DNA of 9,641 bases. Origin: Nitrospirota bacterium. Its GTDB lineage: Bacteria > Nitrospirota_A > Leptospirillia > Leptospirillales > Leptospirillaceae. The DNA is taken from positions 1 through 9,641 of the forward strand of contig JAKCCY010000104.1 of the NCBI GenBank assembly GCA_021838765.1. The letters are read 5' to 3'. Below the pieces are notes generated by a model. It saw only the letters and a program-made list of their open reading frames with translations. It was not told the DNA's origin and searched no databases. The number at the start of each line of letters is the position of its first letter. Position 1 is the stretch's first letter. Below are positions 1-6,205 of the stretch, one piece after another. The position numbers and the translations under genes are program-made.

Positions 1-1089
1 GAAGCTAAGGCCATTCTGGACAATCGTGGTGGCAGCCCCCGGTCGTACAAAAACAGCCTGGTGTTCCTGGCAGGTGATGCGGCACGACTGAAAGATCTGC
101 AAACAGCCATCCGCCAATTCCTGTCGTGGAAATCCATCTGGGAGGAGAGGGAACAGCTCAATCTCGATCCGTTCCAGTCCAAACAGGCGGAAACGAAGCG
201 CAAGAACGCGGACGACACGGTAAACGTTCGCATTCCCGAAACCTACCAGTGGTTGCTCATTCCGAATCAACCGGACCCGACGGGGACGCTCGAATGGACG
301 GAGACCCGGTTGCAGGGATCGGATTCGCTGGCGTTGCGCGCTTCCAAAAAACTTAAGAGCGAGGAGATGTTGCTCGTTCAAATGGGTGGTGTGCGTCTTC
401 GACTGGAACTCGACCGGGTGCCCCTGTGGCGGGGCGACGATGTGCTGGTAAAGCAGCTTGTCGAGGATTTTGCGACCTATCTGTATCTCCCGCGCCTGCG
501 GGATTCGGATGTGCTGATTGCTGCGATCCGTGAAGGAATCATGCTGCCGACGTGGCAATCGGAAACCTTTGCTTACGCCCAGTCTAAAGATGCTGAAGGA
601 CGCTATCTGGGATTGACTGGCGGAGGCCCTGCGACTGTCCAACAGGAGGGTGGATCGCTGGTCGTGAAGCCGGGCGTTGCCGCTGAGCAACATCGCAAAG
701 ACTTGGAGGCCGCCCAGGCGAAAGCTGGAAACGGAACGTCGACCGTCGCCGAATCAGGGCAGGCAGAGGTTCGTGATCAAACCGCCGATACAACTGTATC
801 GGGTACGTCTTTCGTTCAAGATAAATGGGCGCAAACTCCATCTGCTGCGCCCACCTATCGGCGTTTCCACGGTTCGGTGCAACTCGACTCTCTCCGGGTC
901 GGCCGGGACGCCGGACGTATCGCCGATGAGATCATTCAACATCTCACCAAGCTCATTGGGTCTGATGTTCAGGTGACACTTGAAATTCAAGCCCAGTTAC
1001 AGGATGGCGCATCCGAAAAAACCATTCGGGACGTCACCGAAAACTGCCGCACCCTGAGATTTGACACATTTGGTTTTGAGGAGGAGTGA
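1..1089 (+). CDS. DUF499-family ATP-binding protein, C-terminal part (5' end outside window)
   Basis: The reading frame is open from base 1 and the GTG at 61 is internal, so this is about the last 362 residues of a larger protein of roughly 1,000 residues. The sequence matches what I know of the C-terminal part of DUF499 proteins: an LxFLAGD-type segment near the left edge, a middle block around FATYLYLPRLRD, and a terminal domain starting RRFHGSVQLD and ending in VTENCRTLRFDTFGFEEE. The ATP-binding motifs (Walker A and B) would lie upstream and are not visible. DUF499 proteins commonly sit in defence islands with DUF1156 methyltransferases and helicases, but their exact activity is not settled. 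The stop overlaps a GTG in a GTGA arrangement (1086-1089), suggesting a formerly coupled downstream gene. Base composition is richer in G+C than the core genes, consistent with transfer. Confidence 0.8.
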   Translation, partial: EAKAILDNRGGSPRSYKNSLVFLAGDAARLKDLQTAIRQFLSWKSIWEEREQLNLDPFQSKQAETKRKNADDTVNVRIPETYQWLLIPNQPDPTGTLEWTETRLQGSDSLALRASKKLKSEEMLLVQMGGVRLRLELDRVPLWRGDDVLVKQLVEDFATYLYLPRLRDSDVLIAAIREGIMLPTWQSETFAYAQSKDAEGRYLGLTGGGPATVQQEGGSLVVKPGVAAEQHRKDLEAAQAKAGNGTSTVAESGQAEVRDQTADTTVSGTSFVQDKWAQTPSAAPTYRRFHGSVQLDSLRVGRDAGRIADEIIQHLTKLIGSDVQVTLEIQAQLQDGASEKTIRDVTENCRTLRFDTFGFEEE

Positions 1090-1163
1090 CGTCTGGCTCT
1101 GAGGATTACAACGAAGCGATGGACATACGAGCAGCACAACAATTGGAGTGTCTGCCACCATGA
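1086..1163 (+). pseudogene. Possible start of a coupled downstream gene, now only 25 codons
   Basis: A GTG start overlaps the DUF499 stop (GTGA), with GAGGAG directly upstream at 1081-1086, although that motif touches the start codon. It opens a frame of 25 residues (beginning MTSGSEDYNEAMD) that ends at TGA 1161-1163. The geometry looks like a translationally coupled gene junction, but the product is too short to recognise. It may be the N-terminal remnant of a deleted or frameshifted defence gene, or chance. Confidence 0.25.
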
Positions 1164-1179
1164 TAATAAGTCATCTGGC

Positions 1180-1695
1180 GTGAAAGAAACAGAAAAGATA
1201 CTCGCAGAATTCTATGATCGGACCTTTCTTAAGCTTTGGAGCTATCCAACTCCGTTCGAGGACGAGGCCATGAGTTGTGCAATCTCTTGGCGGTGTTTGG
1301 CGATTACGTTTTTATCTTTTTTGACCACGAGAACCTGCTTCCAGAAATACCGGACAAAGACCCCTAAGTTCTGGGATCGATGGAAGCGCAATGTAGTTGA
1401 TCGTCAGGTCAAGACTGCACACGGTGCCGAGCGATACATCCTGGGAGGACGCCCCATCTTCCTGGATGCGAAGCGAGAAATGCTTTTTCCACTCACAATC
1501 GATCCGCAAAACGCGATCATTCACAAGATTGTGGTCGCACACGGGGCGAAGCCTGCGAACGAGCATCGGACCAAAATATCTATGGGAGTCAGTCTTGCAA
1601 TTATCTATTGCGATACAGACAATGGCCCGACACCTCCGTTACAAGGAGAGCAACTTACGCATATTATTGTCGACAGGTACTTGTCTAATATTTGA
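1180..1695 (+). pseudogene. Frameshifted hypothetical gene of the island
   Basis: A GTG-initiated frame (171 codons) begins MKETEKILAEFYDRTFLKLW, but it is not a continuous coherent protein. Protein-like sequence alternates between two frames. Frame 1 runs to about 1262. Frame 3 reads GHELCNLLAVFGDYVFIFFD and continues to DKDP before a TAA at 1365. Frame 1 resumes with WDRWKRNVVDRQVKTAHGAE. Frame 3 returns from 1548 with EACERASDQNIYGS. Frame 1 takes over again with LAIIYCDTDNGPTP. Each switch fits a one-base gain or loss, one of them at the CCCC run 1361-1364. The reassembled protein resembles hypothetical proteins with a W-RW-(K/R) ... GAERYI ... IFLD pattern that I associate, weakly, with nuclease-like folds. 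No function is assigned. The 3' end is also unclear. Sequencing error is an alternative to true decay. Confidence 0.7.
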
Positions 1696-1758
1696 AAAGG
1701 CTTAAGCCTCGGCTTTGATAAAGCACGAATTTTAGAAACAAATGAAAATGTCCAAGGA

Positions 1759-1810
1759 TATATTTGCTCCAATCTTGCTCCAATCAGAAAACAGAATGGA
1801 GCAAAATATA
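1759..1810. repeat. Inverted repeat plus tandem 11-bp direct repeat in island non-coding DNA
   Basis: TATATTTGCTCC (1759-1770) is mirrored by GGAGCAAAATATA (1798-1810), with one extra A. Within the left part, TTGCTCCAATC occurs twice exactly and back to back (1764-1774 and 1775-1785). This lies about 75 bases inside the tRNA fragment. Such repeats next to an attachment site could be arm-type integrase or Xis binding sites, or a hairpin in the remnant's 3' region. Only the repeats themselves are seen. Confidence 0.55.
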
Positions 1811-1885
1811 AGAAAATGGATCAATATATAATCCTATAAAATAAAGGAAAATAGAAAAACAACAAGCAACAGGAATGGCATCTTA

Positions 1886-1935
1886 TCGGATTCCGGTTCC
1901 GAGTGCCGGGAGTTCAAATCTCTCCAGGCGCGCCA
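1886..1935 (+). other. 3' half of tRNA-Arg(CCG): probable attachment site (att)
   Basis: The segment folds as the right half of a tRNA. Anticodon stem TCGGA (1886-1890) and TCCGA (1898-1902) pair perfectly around loop TTCCGGT, giving anticodon CCG (1893-1895) for arginine. A five-base variable region GTGCC follows. The T arm is GGGAG-TTCAAAT-CTCTC (1908-1924, one G-T pair). The acceptor 3' strand is CAGGCGC, the discriminator G, and the tail CCA (1933-1935). Upstream sequence has no D arm and no GCGCCTG strand, so this is not a functional tRNA. It is distinct from the intact tRNA-Arg(TCT) at 9080-9156, which shares the acceptor strand but differs in the anticodon and T arms. It is best read as the duplicated crossover target at an island end. 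Confidence 0.75.
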
Positions 1936-1992
1936 TATTTTATCCGATACGCTTCTCTTTCCAGAGAAATTTTTTGCCCGAATTTCTTTCTG

Positions 1993-2041
1993 ATCCCGCC
2001 AAAGAATGATACGGGATAAATTAGCCAACTACAGAGTTGGC
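1993..2041. repeat. Two adjacent hairpins downstream of the tRNA fragment
   Basis: ATCCCG (1993-1998) pairs with CGGGAT (2012-2017) across 13 bases. Immediately after, GCCAACT (2024-2030) pairs perfectly with AGTTGGC (2035-2041) around the four-base loop ACAG. Neither is followed by a T run, so intrinsic termination is not well supported. They could be structure in the hisC leader or part of the integration-site architecture. Confidence 0.45.
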
Positions 2042-2167
2042 CTCCTCAGGGAATATCGACCTCTTCAGGATAAAGACGCCCCTCTAAGCATTATCGATAC
2101 CTCCCGTCAATCGATCAAAAAAACATCGCCTCTTTAGATAATCCCGCTCTCAAGGTACAATACCCCG
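2041..2167. repeat. Six degenerate 19-21 nt repeats upstream of hisC
   Basis: A CCTC(C/T)T(C/A)AG-like head followed by an A/T-rich core recurs. Copies begin at 2041 (CCTCCTCAGGGAATATCGA), 2060 (CCTCTTCAGGATAAAGACG), 2081 (CCTCTAAGCATTATCGATA), 2100 (CCTCCCGTCAATCGATCA), 2129 (CCTCTTTAGATAATCCCG) and 2147 (CTCTCAAGGTACAATACC). Spacing is 19-21 bases except for one 29-base step. The pattern is imperfect, and I find no coding content in it. With the hairpins before it, this describes the 302-base gap between the tRNA fragment and hisC. Confidence 0.4.
2133..2161 (+). promoter_or_regulatory. Possible sigma70-type promoter for hisC
   Basis: TTTAGA (2133-2138) and TACAAT (2156-2161) are separated by 17 bases. 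They match the -35 consensus at four of six positions and the -10 at five of six. The site lies about 75 bases before the hisC start and coincides with the last two copies of the degenerate repeat. It is the best candidate in the gap but is not unique enough to be certain. Confidence 0.4.
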
Positions 2168-2237
2168 CTGGCATCACAAAAAATCAGTATCGAACCAAGA
2201 AAAACAGAGTCAAGCAAAAAAAACGGGGATTGTTCTG

Positions 2238-3302
2238 ATGAGCCGCTACTGGAGTTCCTTAATCGATAGACTCACTCCCTATATTCCGGGAGAGCAACCA
2301 AAACAGCAAAATGTAATCAAACTCAACACGAATGAAAATCCCTACCCTCCATCTCCAATGATCAAAGAAGCAATGATTGGGGAAATGGATCGTCTCCGTT
2401 TATACCCTGACCCTAACGCCGATATTCTCAAAGATGCCATTTCAAAGGTTTATGAGGTTTCAAGAGAAAATATTTTTGTGGGTGGAAATGGATCAGATGA
2501 AATCCTTGCCCACATATTTCATGGACTTTTAAAACATGATCTGCCTATTCTCTTTCCTGAAATCACTTACAGTTTTTACCCAGTTTATTGCGCTCTCTAC
2601 GATATTACGTTTGAAAAAATTCCCCTTGATGGCTCCTTTCAAATCAGACTGGGCGACTACATAAGACCTAATGGAGGAATTATTTTTCCCAATCCGAATG
2701 CCCCAACGGGATGCATTCGTCCAATCGAGGAAATCGAAAACCTGCTGAAACAGAATCCGGACTCAATTGTTGTCGTTGACGAAGCCTATATCGATTTCGG
2801 CGGAGAGTCGGCGATCCCCCTGACAAAAAAATATGAGAACCTTCTTGTAGTCCAGACGCTCTCCAAATCACGCTCCCTTGCTGGTCTGCGAGTTGGATTT
2901 GCGATCGGATCCTTACCACTGATAGAAGCTCTTGAGCGTGTCAAGAACAGCTTCAACTCTTACCCTCTGGACCGTCTGGCCATTGCAGGTGCCACTGCAT
3001 CCATTCTGGACCGAAACCATTTTGAAAAAACCAGACAAAAAATCATCGAAACAAGAGAACAGCTTTCAAAAAAGTTGGAGAATCTTGGTTTTTTTGTCCT
3101 ACCATCGAAAACCAACTTTCTTTTTGCCAGACATCCAGAGCATGATGGGAAGAGACTCCACCAGATGCTTAGAGATAAGGGCATTTTGGTCAGGCACTTT
3201 ACTGATCCTAAAATCAATCAGTATCTTCGGATAACCATTGGAACAGAAGAAGAATGTGAAATCCTGACAAAAACACTATCTTCCATTTTAAAAGCTGGAT
3301 AA
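2238..3302 (+). CDS. hisC: Histidinol-phosphate aminotransferase
   Basis: A PLP-dependent, fold-type I (class I/II) aminotransferase that transfers the amino group from glutamate to imidazole-acetol phosphate in histidine biosynthesis, acting in the cytosol. The 354 residues are the usual HisC length. Visible signatures are the N-terminal [13 protein letters not shown] (28-40), GGNGSDE (82-88), PNPNAPTG (151-158), the PLP-contacting DEAY (181-184), the Schiff-base lysine K210 in [14 protein letters not shown] with R218, and the substrate-carboxylate arginine in RITIG (331-335). The ATG at 2238 has a GGGG-containing Shine-Dalgarno site nearby (from about 2225). No other his genes are adjacent, so it is not part of a compact his operon here. 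It is the first intact gene right of the tRNA scar and looks like core chromosome. Some HisC-family members also act on aromatic amino acids. Confidence 0.93.
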   Translation: MSRYWSSLIDRLTPYIPGEQPKQQNVIKLNTNENPYPPSPMIKEAMIGEMDRLRLYPDPNADILKDAISKVYEVSRENIFVGGNGSDEILAHIFHGLLKHDLPILFPEITYSFYPVYCALYDITFEKIPLDGSFQIRLGDYIRPNGGIIFPNPNAPTGCIRPIEEIENLLKQNPDSIVVVDEAYIDFGGESAIPLTKKYENLLVVQTLSKSRSLAGLRVGFAIGSLPLIEALERVKNSFNSYPLDRLAIAGATASILDRNHFEKTRQKIIETREQLSKKLENLGFFVLPSKTNFLFARHPEHDGKRLHQMLRDKGILVRHFTDPKINQYLRITIGTEEECEILTKTLSSILKAG

Positions 3303-3366
3303 TGATTCCCCCCTGATTGCTGATGGCGACTGATTCACAGAAAAGCCACACTTCCGATAGGCAGAG

Positions 3367-3392
3367 TGGTCAATCATTACGATGTTTGACCA
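3367..3392. promoter_or_regulatory. Inverted repeat upstream of arsB, possible operator
   Basis: TGGTCAA (3367-3373) and TTGACCA (3386-3392) form a perfect 7-bp inverted repeat with a 12-base spacer, in the 218-base gap between hisC and arsB. The layout suits a dimeric repressor, but the sequence is not a standard ArsR box that I recognise, and no convincing -35/-10 pair lies beside it. The rest of the gap shows nothing identifiable. Confidence 0.3.
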
Positions 3393-3520
3393 TTCAAAAA
3401 AGAATTTAGGGTTGAAGCAATCGATCAAGCAATCTTCGTGTCCACCAAAACACTTGAATCCAGACAATCCCCTGACAGCAAGACCAGCCAACTCAGGGAT
3501 CCATTAAAAACGGAGCCATT

Positions 3521-4834
3521 TTGATCACCGCAATCCTCATTTTTGTATTGACCCTGATTTTTGTCTTATGGCAGCCCCGTGGACTCGGCATTGGATGGAG
3601 TGCTCTTGCCGGAGCAGCATTCGCTCTTCTTTTTGGAGTTGTCCATACCCAGGACATTTCCGCTGTTTGGTCAATCATCTGGGATCCCACGATGACTTTT
3701 ATCGGTCTAATCGTCATCTCTCTGCTCCTTGATGAAGCAGGTTTTTTTGCCTGGTGCGCCATCCATGTTGCTCTATGGGGAAAAGGCAATGGAACAAAAT
3801 TATTCCTGCTGATCATTTTGCTGGGAGCGAGCGTTTCCGCTATCTTTGCAAATGACGGAACAGCACTGATCCTGACGCCCATTGTTCTTTCCGTTCTTTT
3901 GTCACTGGGTTTTTCCCCAAAAAATGCCTTGGCCTTCATTCTTGCAACAGGATTTGTGGCTGATTCAACAAGCTTGCCTTTGGTGATATCAAACCTTGTA
4001 AATATCTTGTCTGCCGATTACTTTCATAAGAGCTTTGGTGAATATGCAAAAGTCATGGTCCCTGTCAACTTTGCCGCATTAGGATCAACTCTTCTGATTT
4101 CATGGATCTATTTCAAAAGATCTCTCCCTGCAAGTTATAACCTGATGGGGCTCCCCCCTCCAATAACCAAAATCCACGACAGACTGGTCTTTTTGGCAAC
4201 CTTTCCACTACTGATCCTTTTATTGGCTGCATATTTCATGACTGCAGGCACAAAAATACCTGTTTCGCTTGTAACTGGTGCAGGAGCCATACTCTGGCTC
4301 GCAATTGCAGGTCGATGGTGGAAGAAAGGAAAAGGTGCAGTTATTCCTGTTTGGAAAGTCTTAAGGGAAGCTCCCTGGCAAATTGTTCTATTCAGCCTGG
4401 GGATGTATCTTGTTGTCTACGGCTTAAAGAATCAGGGACTTACGATGGAAGTTGGCCACCTTCTGACCTCCATGTCAAATATGGGAAGCTTTGCAGCAAC
4501 GATTGGGAGCGGATTCATGTTTGCGTTTCTATCTGCAGCCATGAATAACCTGCCGACAGTTTTAATTGGAGCGATCGGGATCCATCAGGCACTTCACCTG
4601 TCCCCTCTCGTCAAAGAGAGCATGATCTATGCAAATATTATCGGATGTGACCTTGGACCGAAAATGACCCCCATCGGAAGTCTGGCAACACTTTTATGGC
4701 TTCATGTATTGGAAAAAAAAGGAGAGAAGATCTCCACCGGAGAGTATATCCGGGCGGGATTCATCCTAACCATTCCGGTCCTTTTCATGACGCTCGTCGC
4801 CCTTTATGGGTGGCTTCGCTTTCTCCATTCGTGA
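3521..4834 (+). CDS. arsB: ArsB arsenite/antimonite efflux permease
   Basis: An inner-membrane pump that extrudes As(III)/Sb(III), either as a secondary carrier or with an ArsA ATPase. It is 437 residues against about 429 for plasmid R773 ArsB. Resemblance is strong throughout: FVLTLIFVLWQPRGLGIGWS (8-27), ISLLLDEAGFF (66-76), FANDGTALILTP (109-120), TSLPLVISNLVN (150-161), APWQIVLFSLGMYLVVYGL (284-302), MNNLPTVLIGA (341-351) and GCDLGPKMTPIGSLATLLW (375-393). About ten to twelve hydrophobic helices are evident. The start is TTG 3521 with CGGAG at 3511-3515. It matches the E. coli N-terminus, and there is no nearby ATG in frame. No arsR, arsC or arsA is in the window, so it stands alone. The gene to its right converges on it. 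Confidence 0.93.
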   Translation: MITAILIFVLTLIFVLWQPRGLGIGWSALAGAAFALLFGVVHTQDISAVWSIIWDPTMTFIGLIVISLLLDEAGFFAWCAIHVALWGKGNGTKLFLLIILLGASVSAIFANDGTALILTPIVLSVLLSLGFSPKNALAFILATGFVADSTSLPLVISNLVNILSADYFHKSFGEYAKVMVPVNFAALGSTLLISWIYFKRSLPASYNLMGLPPPITKIHDRLVFLATFPLLILLLAAYFMTAGTKIPVSLVTGAGAILWLAIAGRWWKKGKGAVIPVWKVLREAPWQIVLFSLGMYLVVYGLKNQGLTMEVGHLLTSMSNMGSFAATIGSGFMFAFLSAAMNNLPTVLIGAIGIHQALHLSPLVKESMIYANIIGCDLGPKMTPIGSLATLLWLHVLEKKGEKISTGEYIRAGFILTIPVLFMTLVALYGWLRFLHS

Positions 4835-4852
4835 AAACAAACCACCCATAAA
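4803..4852 (+). terminator. Long-loop inverted repeat spanning the arsB stop
   Basis: TTTATGGGTGG (4803-4813) and CCACCCATAAA (4842-4852) are perfect 11-bp complements with 28 bases between them. The left arm is inside the last arsB codons and the right arm is just past the stop. It could protect or terminate the arsB mRNA. The large loop and the lack of a following T run make intrinsic termination uncertain. Confidence 0.4.
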
Positions 4853-4892
4853 AACAACCAGAACAGGATATCCGGAATTGACGCATCACAAC

Positions 4893-4913
4893 AAAGGGTA
4901 ATCAGTTCCCTTT
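4893..4913 (-). terminator. Weak hairpin at the 3' end of the CoA-binding gene
   Basis: On the minus strand AAAGGG (from 4913) pairs with CCCTTT (ending at 4893) around a nine-base loop that contains the TGA stop. It is followed by TTTGTTG, which is only moderately T-rich. It is positioned to end the minus-strand transcript between the convergent genes. Confidence 0.3.
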
Positions 4914-5369
4914 ATTAATGAGATTGCAGACATTTGACCCTGAACTCTTCAATCGCATGTATTCCTTCATGATACAGACATCCATCGCGATGGATAAACC
5001 AGAGGATTTTGCTTTTGCCCATCCTTCCGGGCTCTTGATTCCTTCCTGAACCCATACTCTGGTAACCTTGGCTCTGGCAGCTTCATCGATGACATCCGGA
5101 ATATCAGCAGATTTTCGAAAAACAACAACCATGTCAGGAACACCTGGCAATGAAAAAAGATCCGGATAGCAAGCCACATGGCCAACTTCCTTCAATAGGG
5201 GATTGACCGGCCAGACATCATAGCCATGATCCTTAAGGTAGCTTGCGACTGTAAGGGATGGTCTTCCAAGCTTATCGCTGATCCCCACAACGGCAATAGT
5301 CCTGGATGAGTCCAGAAGATCAAGAATAACCTCATCTGGTAAATAAAATGGCGAGGAAGGCGTCAACAT
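4902..5369 (-). CDS. CoA-binding domain protein (YccU family)
   Basis: A small Rossmann-fold protein of the CoA_binding_2/YccU type, cytosolic. The family binds CoA but its physiological role is unclear. At 155 residues it is slightly longer than the usual 135-145, with a short C-terminal tail (140-155). Seen: the nucleotide-binding AVVGISDKLGRPS (26-38), ASYLKDHGYDVWPVNP (42-57), FRKSADIPDVI (84-94), WVQEGI (106-111) and the conserved MDVCIMKEY (129-137), whose Cys132 is typical of the family. The ATG start has AGGAG about eight bases upstream on the minus strand, a good ribosome site. It converges with arsB and diverges from the DUF3501 operon, so it is probably a single-gene transcript. 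Confidence 0.88.
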   Translation of the reverse strand: MLTPSSPFYLPDEVILDLLDSSRTIAVVGISDKLGRPSLTVASYLKDHGYDVWPVNPLLKEVGHVACYPDLFSLPGVPDMVVVFRKSADIPDVIDEAARAKVTRVWVQEGIKSPEGWAKAKSSGLSIAMDVCIMKEYMRLKSSGSNVCNLINKGN

Positions 5370-5617
5370 TATAAACTCCTGGTCAAGCGTTTTTTCCGAT
5401 CAAGAATCAATCCAGACAAGAACCCCTCATTTCTTTTTCGCCAAGAGGGGGAGTTGGATTGATCCCGGACATCCACTTCGATGATGATATTACAAGCAAT
5501 GGGTTCATCGCTGTCAAGGAAAACGGACAGGAAATCAAAGCATCGATTTGGTTGATGATGCTGGAAGCTATCAAAGGAACCCATCATCGTTATTCTTTAA
5601 AGAAGGAAGATCAATTC
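5370..5617. other. Divergent intergenic region (248 bases)
   Basis: This gap separates the minus-strand CoA-binding gene from the DUF3501 operon and should hold promoters in both directions, but I find no clear -35/-10 pair. An inverted repeat CCCCTC (5423-5428) / GAGGGG (5445-5450) is visible. The DUF3501 frame stays open back through a TTG at 5459. That TTG has GGGGGAG about seven bases before it, so a 53-residue N-terminal extension or a separate leader is possible. Confidence 0.5.
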
Positions 5618-6205
5618 ATGAAGAAAGTATCCGCAACAGAGATTCTGCCAAACAATATTTATAGTGAACAACGTGCAGAAGCCAGAAAAAGAATTATTTC
5701 GATCAAAAAAGATCGATCCATCAATCTGGGGCCTTTATTGCGCATCGTTTTTGAAAACCATGATACGGTTCTTTTCCAGATTCAAGAAATGCTTCTGGTA
5801 GAAGGCATCAGTGACCCCCAAAAAGTACAAGAAGAGATCGATACATACAATGAGCTTTTACCCGCTAAAAATGAGCTTAGTGCAGTATTGTTCATTGAGA
5901 TTACGAGCGAAGACAAGGTTCGGGAAACGCTTGACAGACTTCGGGGAATCGATCGCCAGCCATCGATTCATCTGGTTTTTCCTTCCGGAAAGATCAGTGC
6001 CATTTTCGAGTCAGATCGTTCCGAAGACTCAAAAATGAGTTCCGTCCACTACATTCGATTTCCTTTGGGAAATACAGGGGCATCTTTACTCAAAAACATG
6101 AAAGAGGATGAAAAGGCTTTTCTATTAGCAGACCACCCAGCCTATTCAGCGATGGTCCAACTCCCTCTTCCACTTCTTTCAAGCTTGAGGAGTGACCTTG
6201 ACTGA
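5618..6205 (+). CDS. DUF3501 family protein
   Basis: A 195-residue soluble protein with no signal peptide or membrane helix. It shows the DUF3501 pattern: N-terminal MKKVSATEILPNNIY, EARKRIISIKKDRSINLGP (21-39), the conserved core RIVFENHDTVLFQIQEML (42-59), IDTYNELLP (74-82), LSAVLFIEI (88-95 region) and SSVHYIRFPL (141-150). The biochemical function of the family is unknown. I recall it near redox and Fe-S proteins such as rubrerythrin in other genomes. I chose ATG 5618 because family members start at this residue and GAAGGAAG lies about nine bases upstream. A longer TTG start at 5459 (248 residues) is possible. Its stop overlaps the start of the desulfurase-like gene by eight bases, implying translational coupling. 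Confidence 0.85.
   Translation: MKKVSATEILPNNIYSEQRAEARKRIISIKKDRSINLGPLLRIVFENHDTVLFQIQEMLLVEGISDPQKVQEEIDTYNELLPAKNELSAVLFIEITSEDKVRETLDRLRGIDRQPSIHLVFPSGKISAIFESDRSEDSKMSSVHYIRFPLGNTGASLLKNMKEDEKAFLLADHPAYSAMVQLPLPLLSSLRSDLD

Larger units (their letters stand above)
1..1935. mobile_element. Right end of a probable tRNA-integrated genomic island
   Basis: This interval carries a DUF499 defence-type gene truncated by the window edge, a frameshifted gene remnant and repeat-rich non-coding DNA, and it ends in an orphan 3' half of a tRNA-Arg(CCG). The DUF499 gene is visibly more G+C-rich than hisC and the genes to the right. Known pattern: tyrosine-recombinase elements insert into the 3' part of tRNA genes, leaving an intact tRNA at one end and a 3' fragment at the other. 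The inference is that the intact tRNA-Arg(CCG), and perhaps an integrase, lie to the left of the window. No integrase or transposase is visible here, and the left boundary is unknown. Confidence 0.5.

Noticed and set aside
1834..2028. Minus-strand 64-codon frame containing WRAWRDLNSRHSEPESD
   Set aside because: This peptide is the antisense reading of the tRNA-Arg(CCG) 3' half, a familiar false-gene signature.
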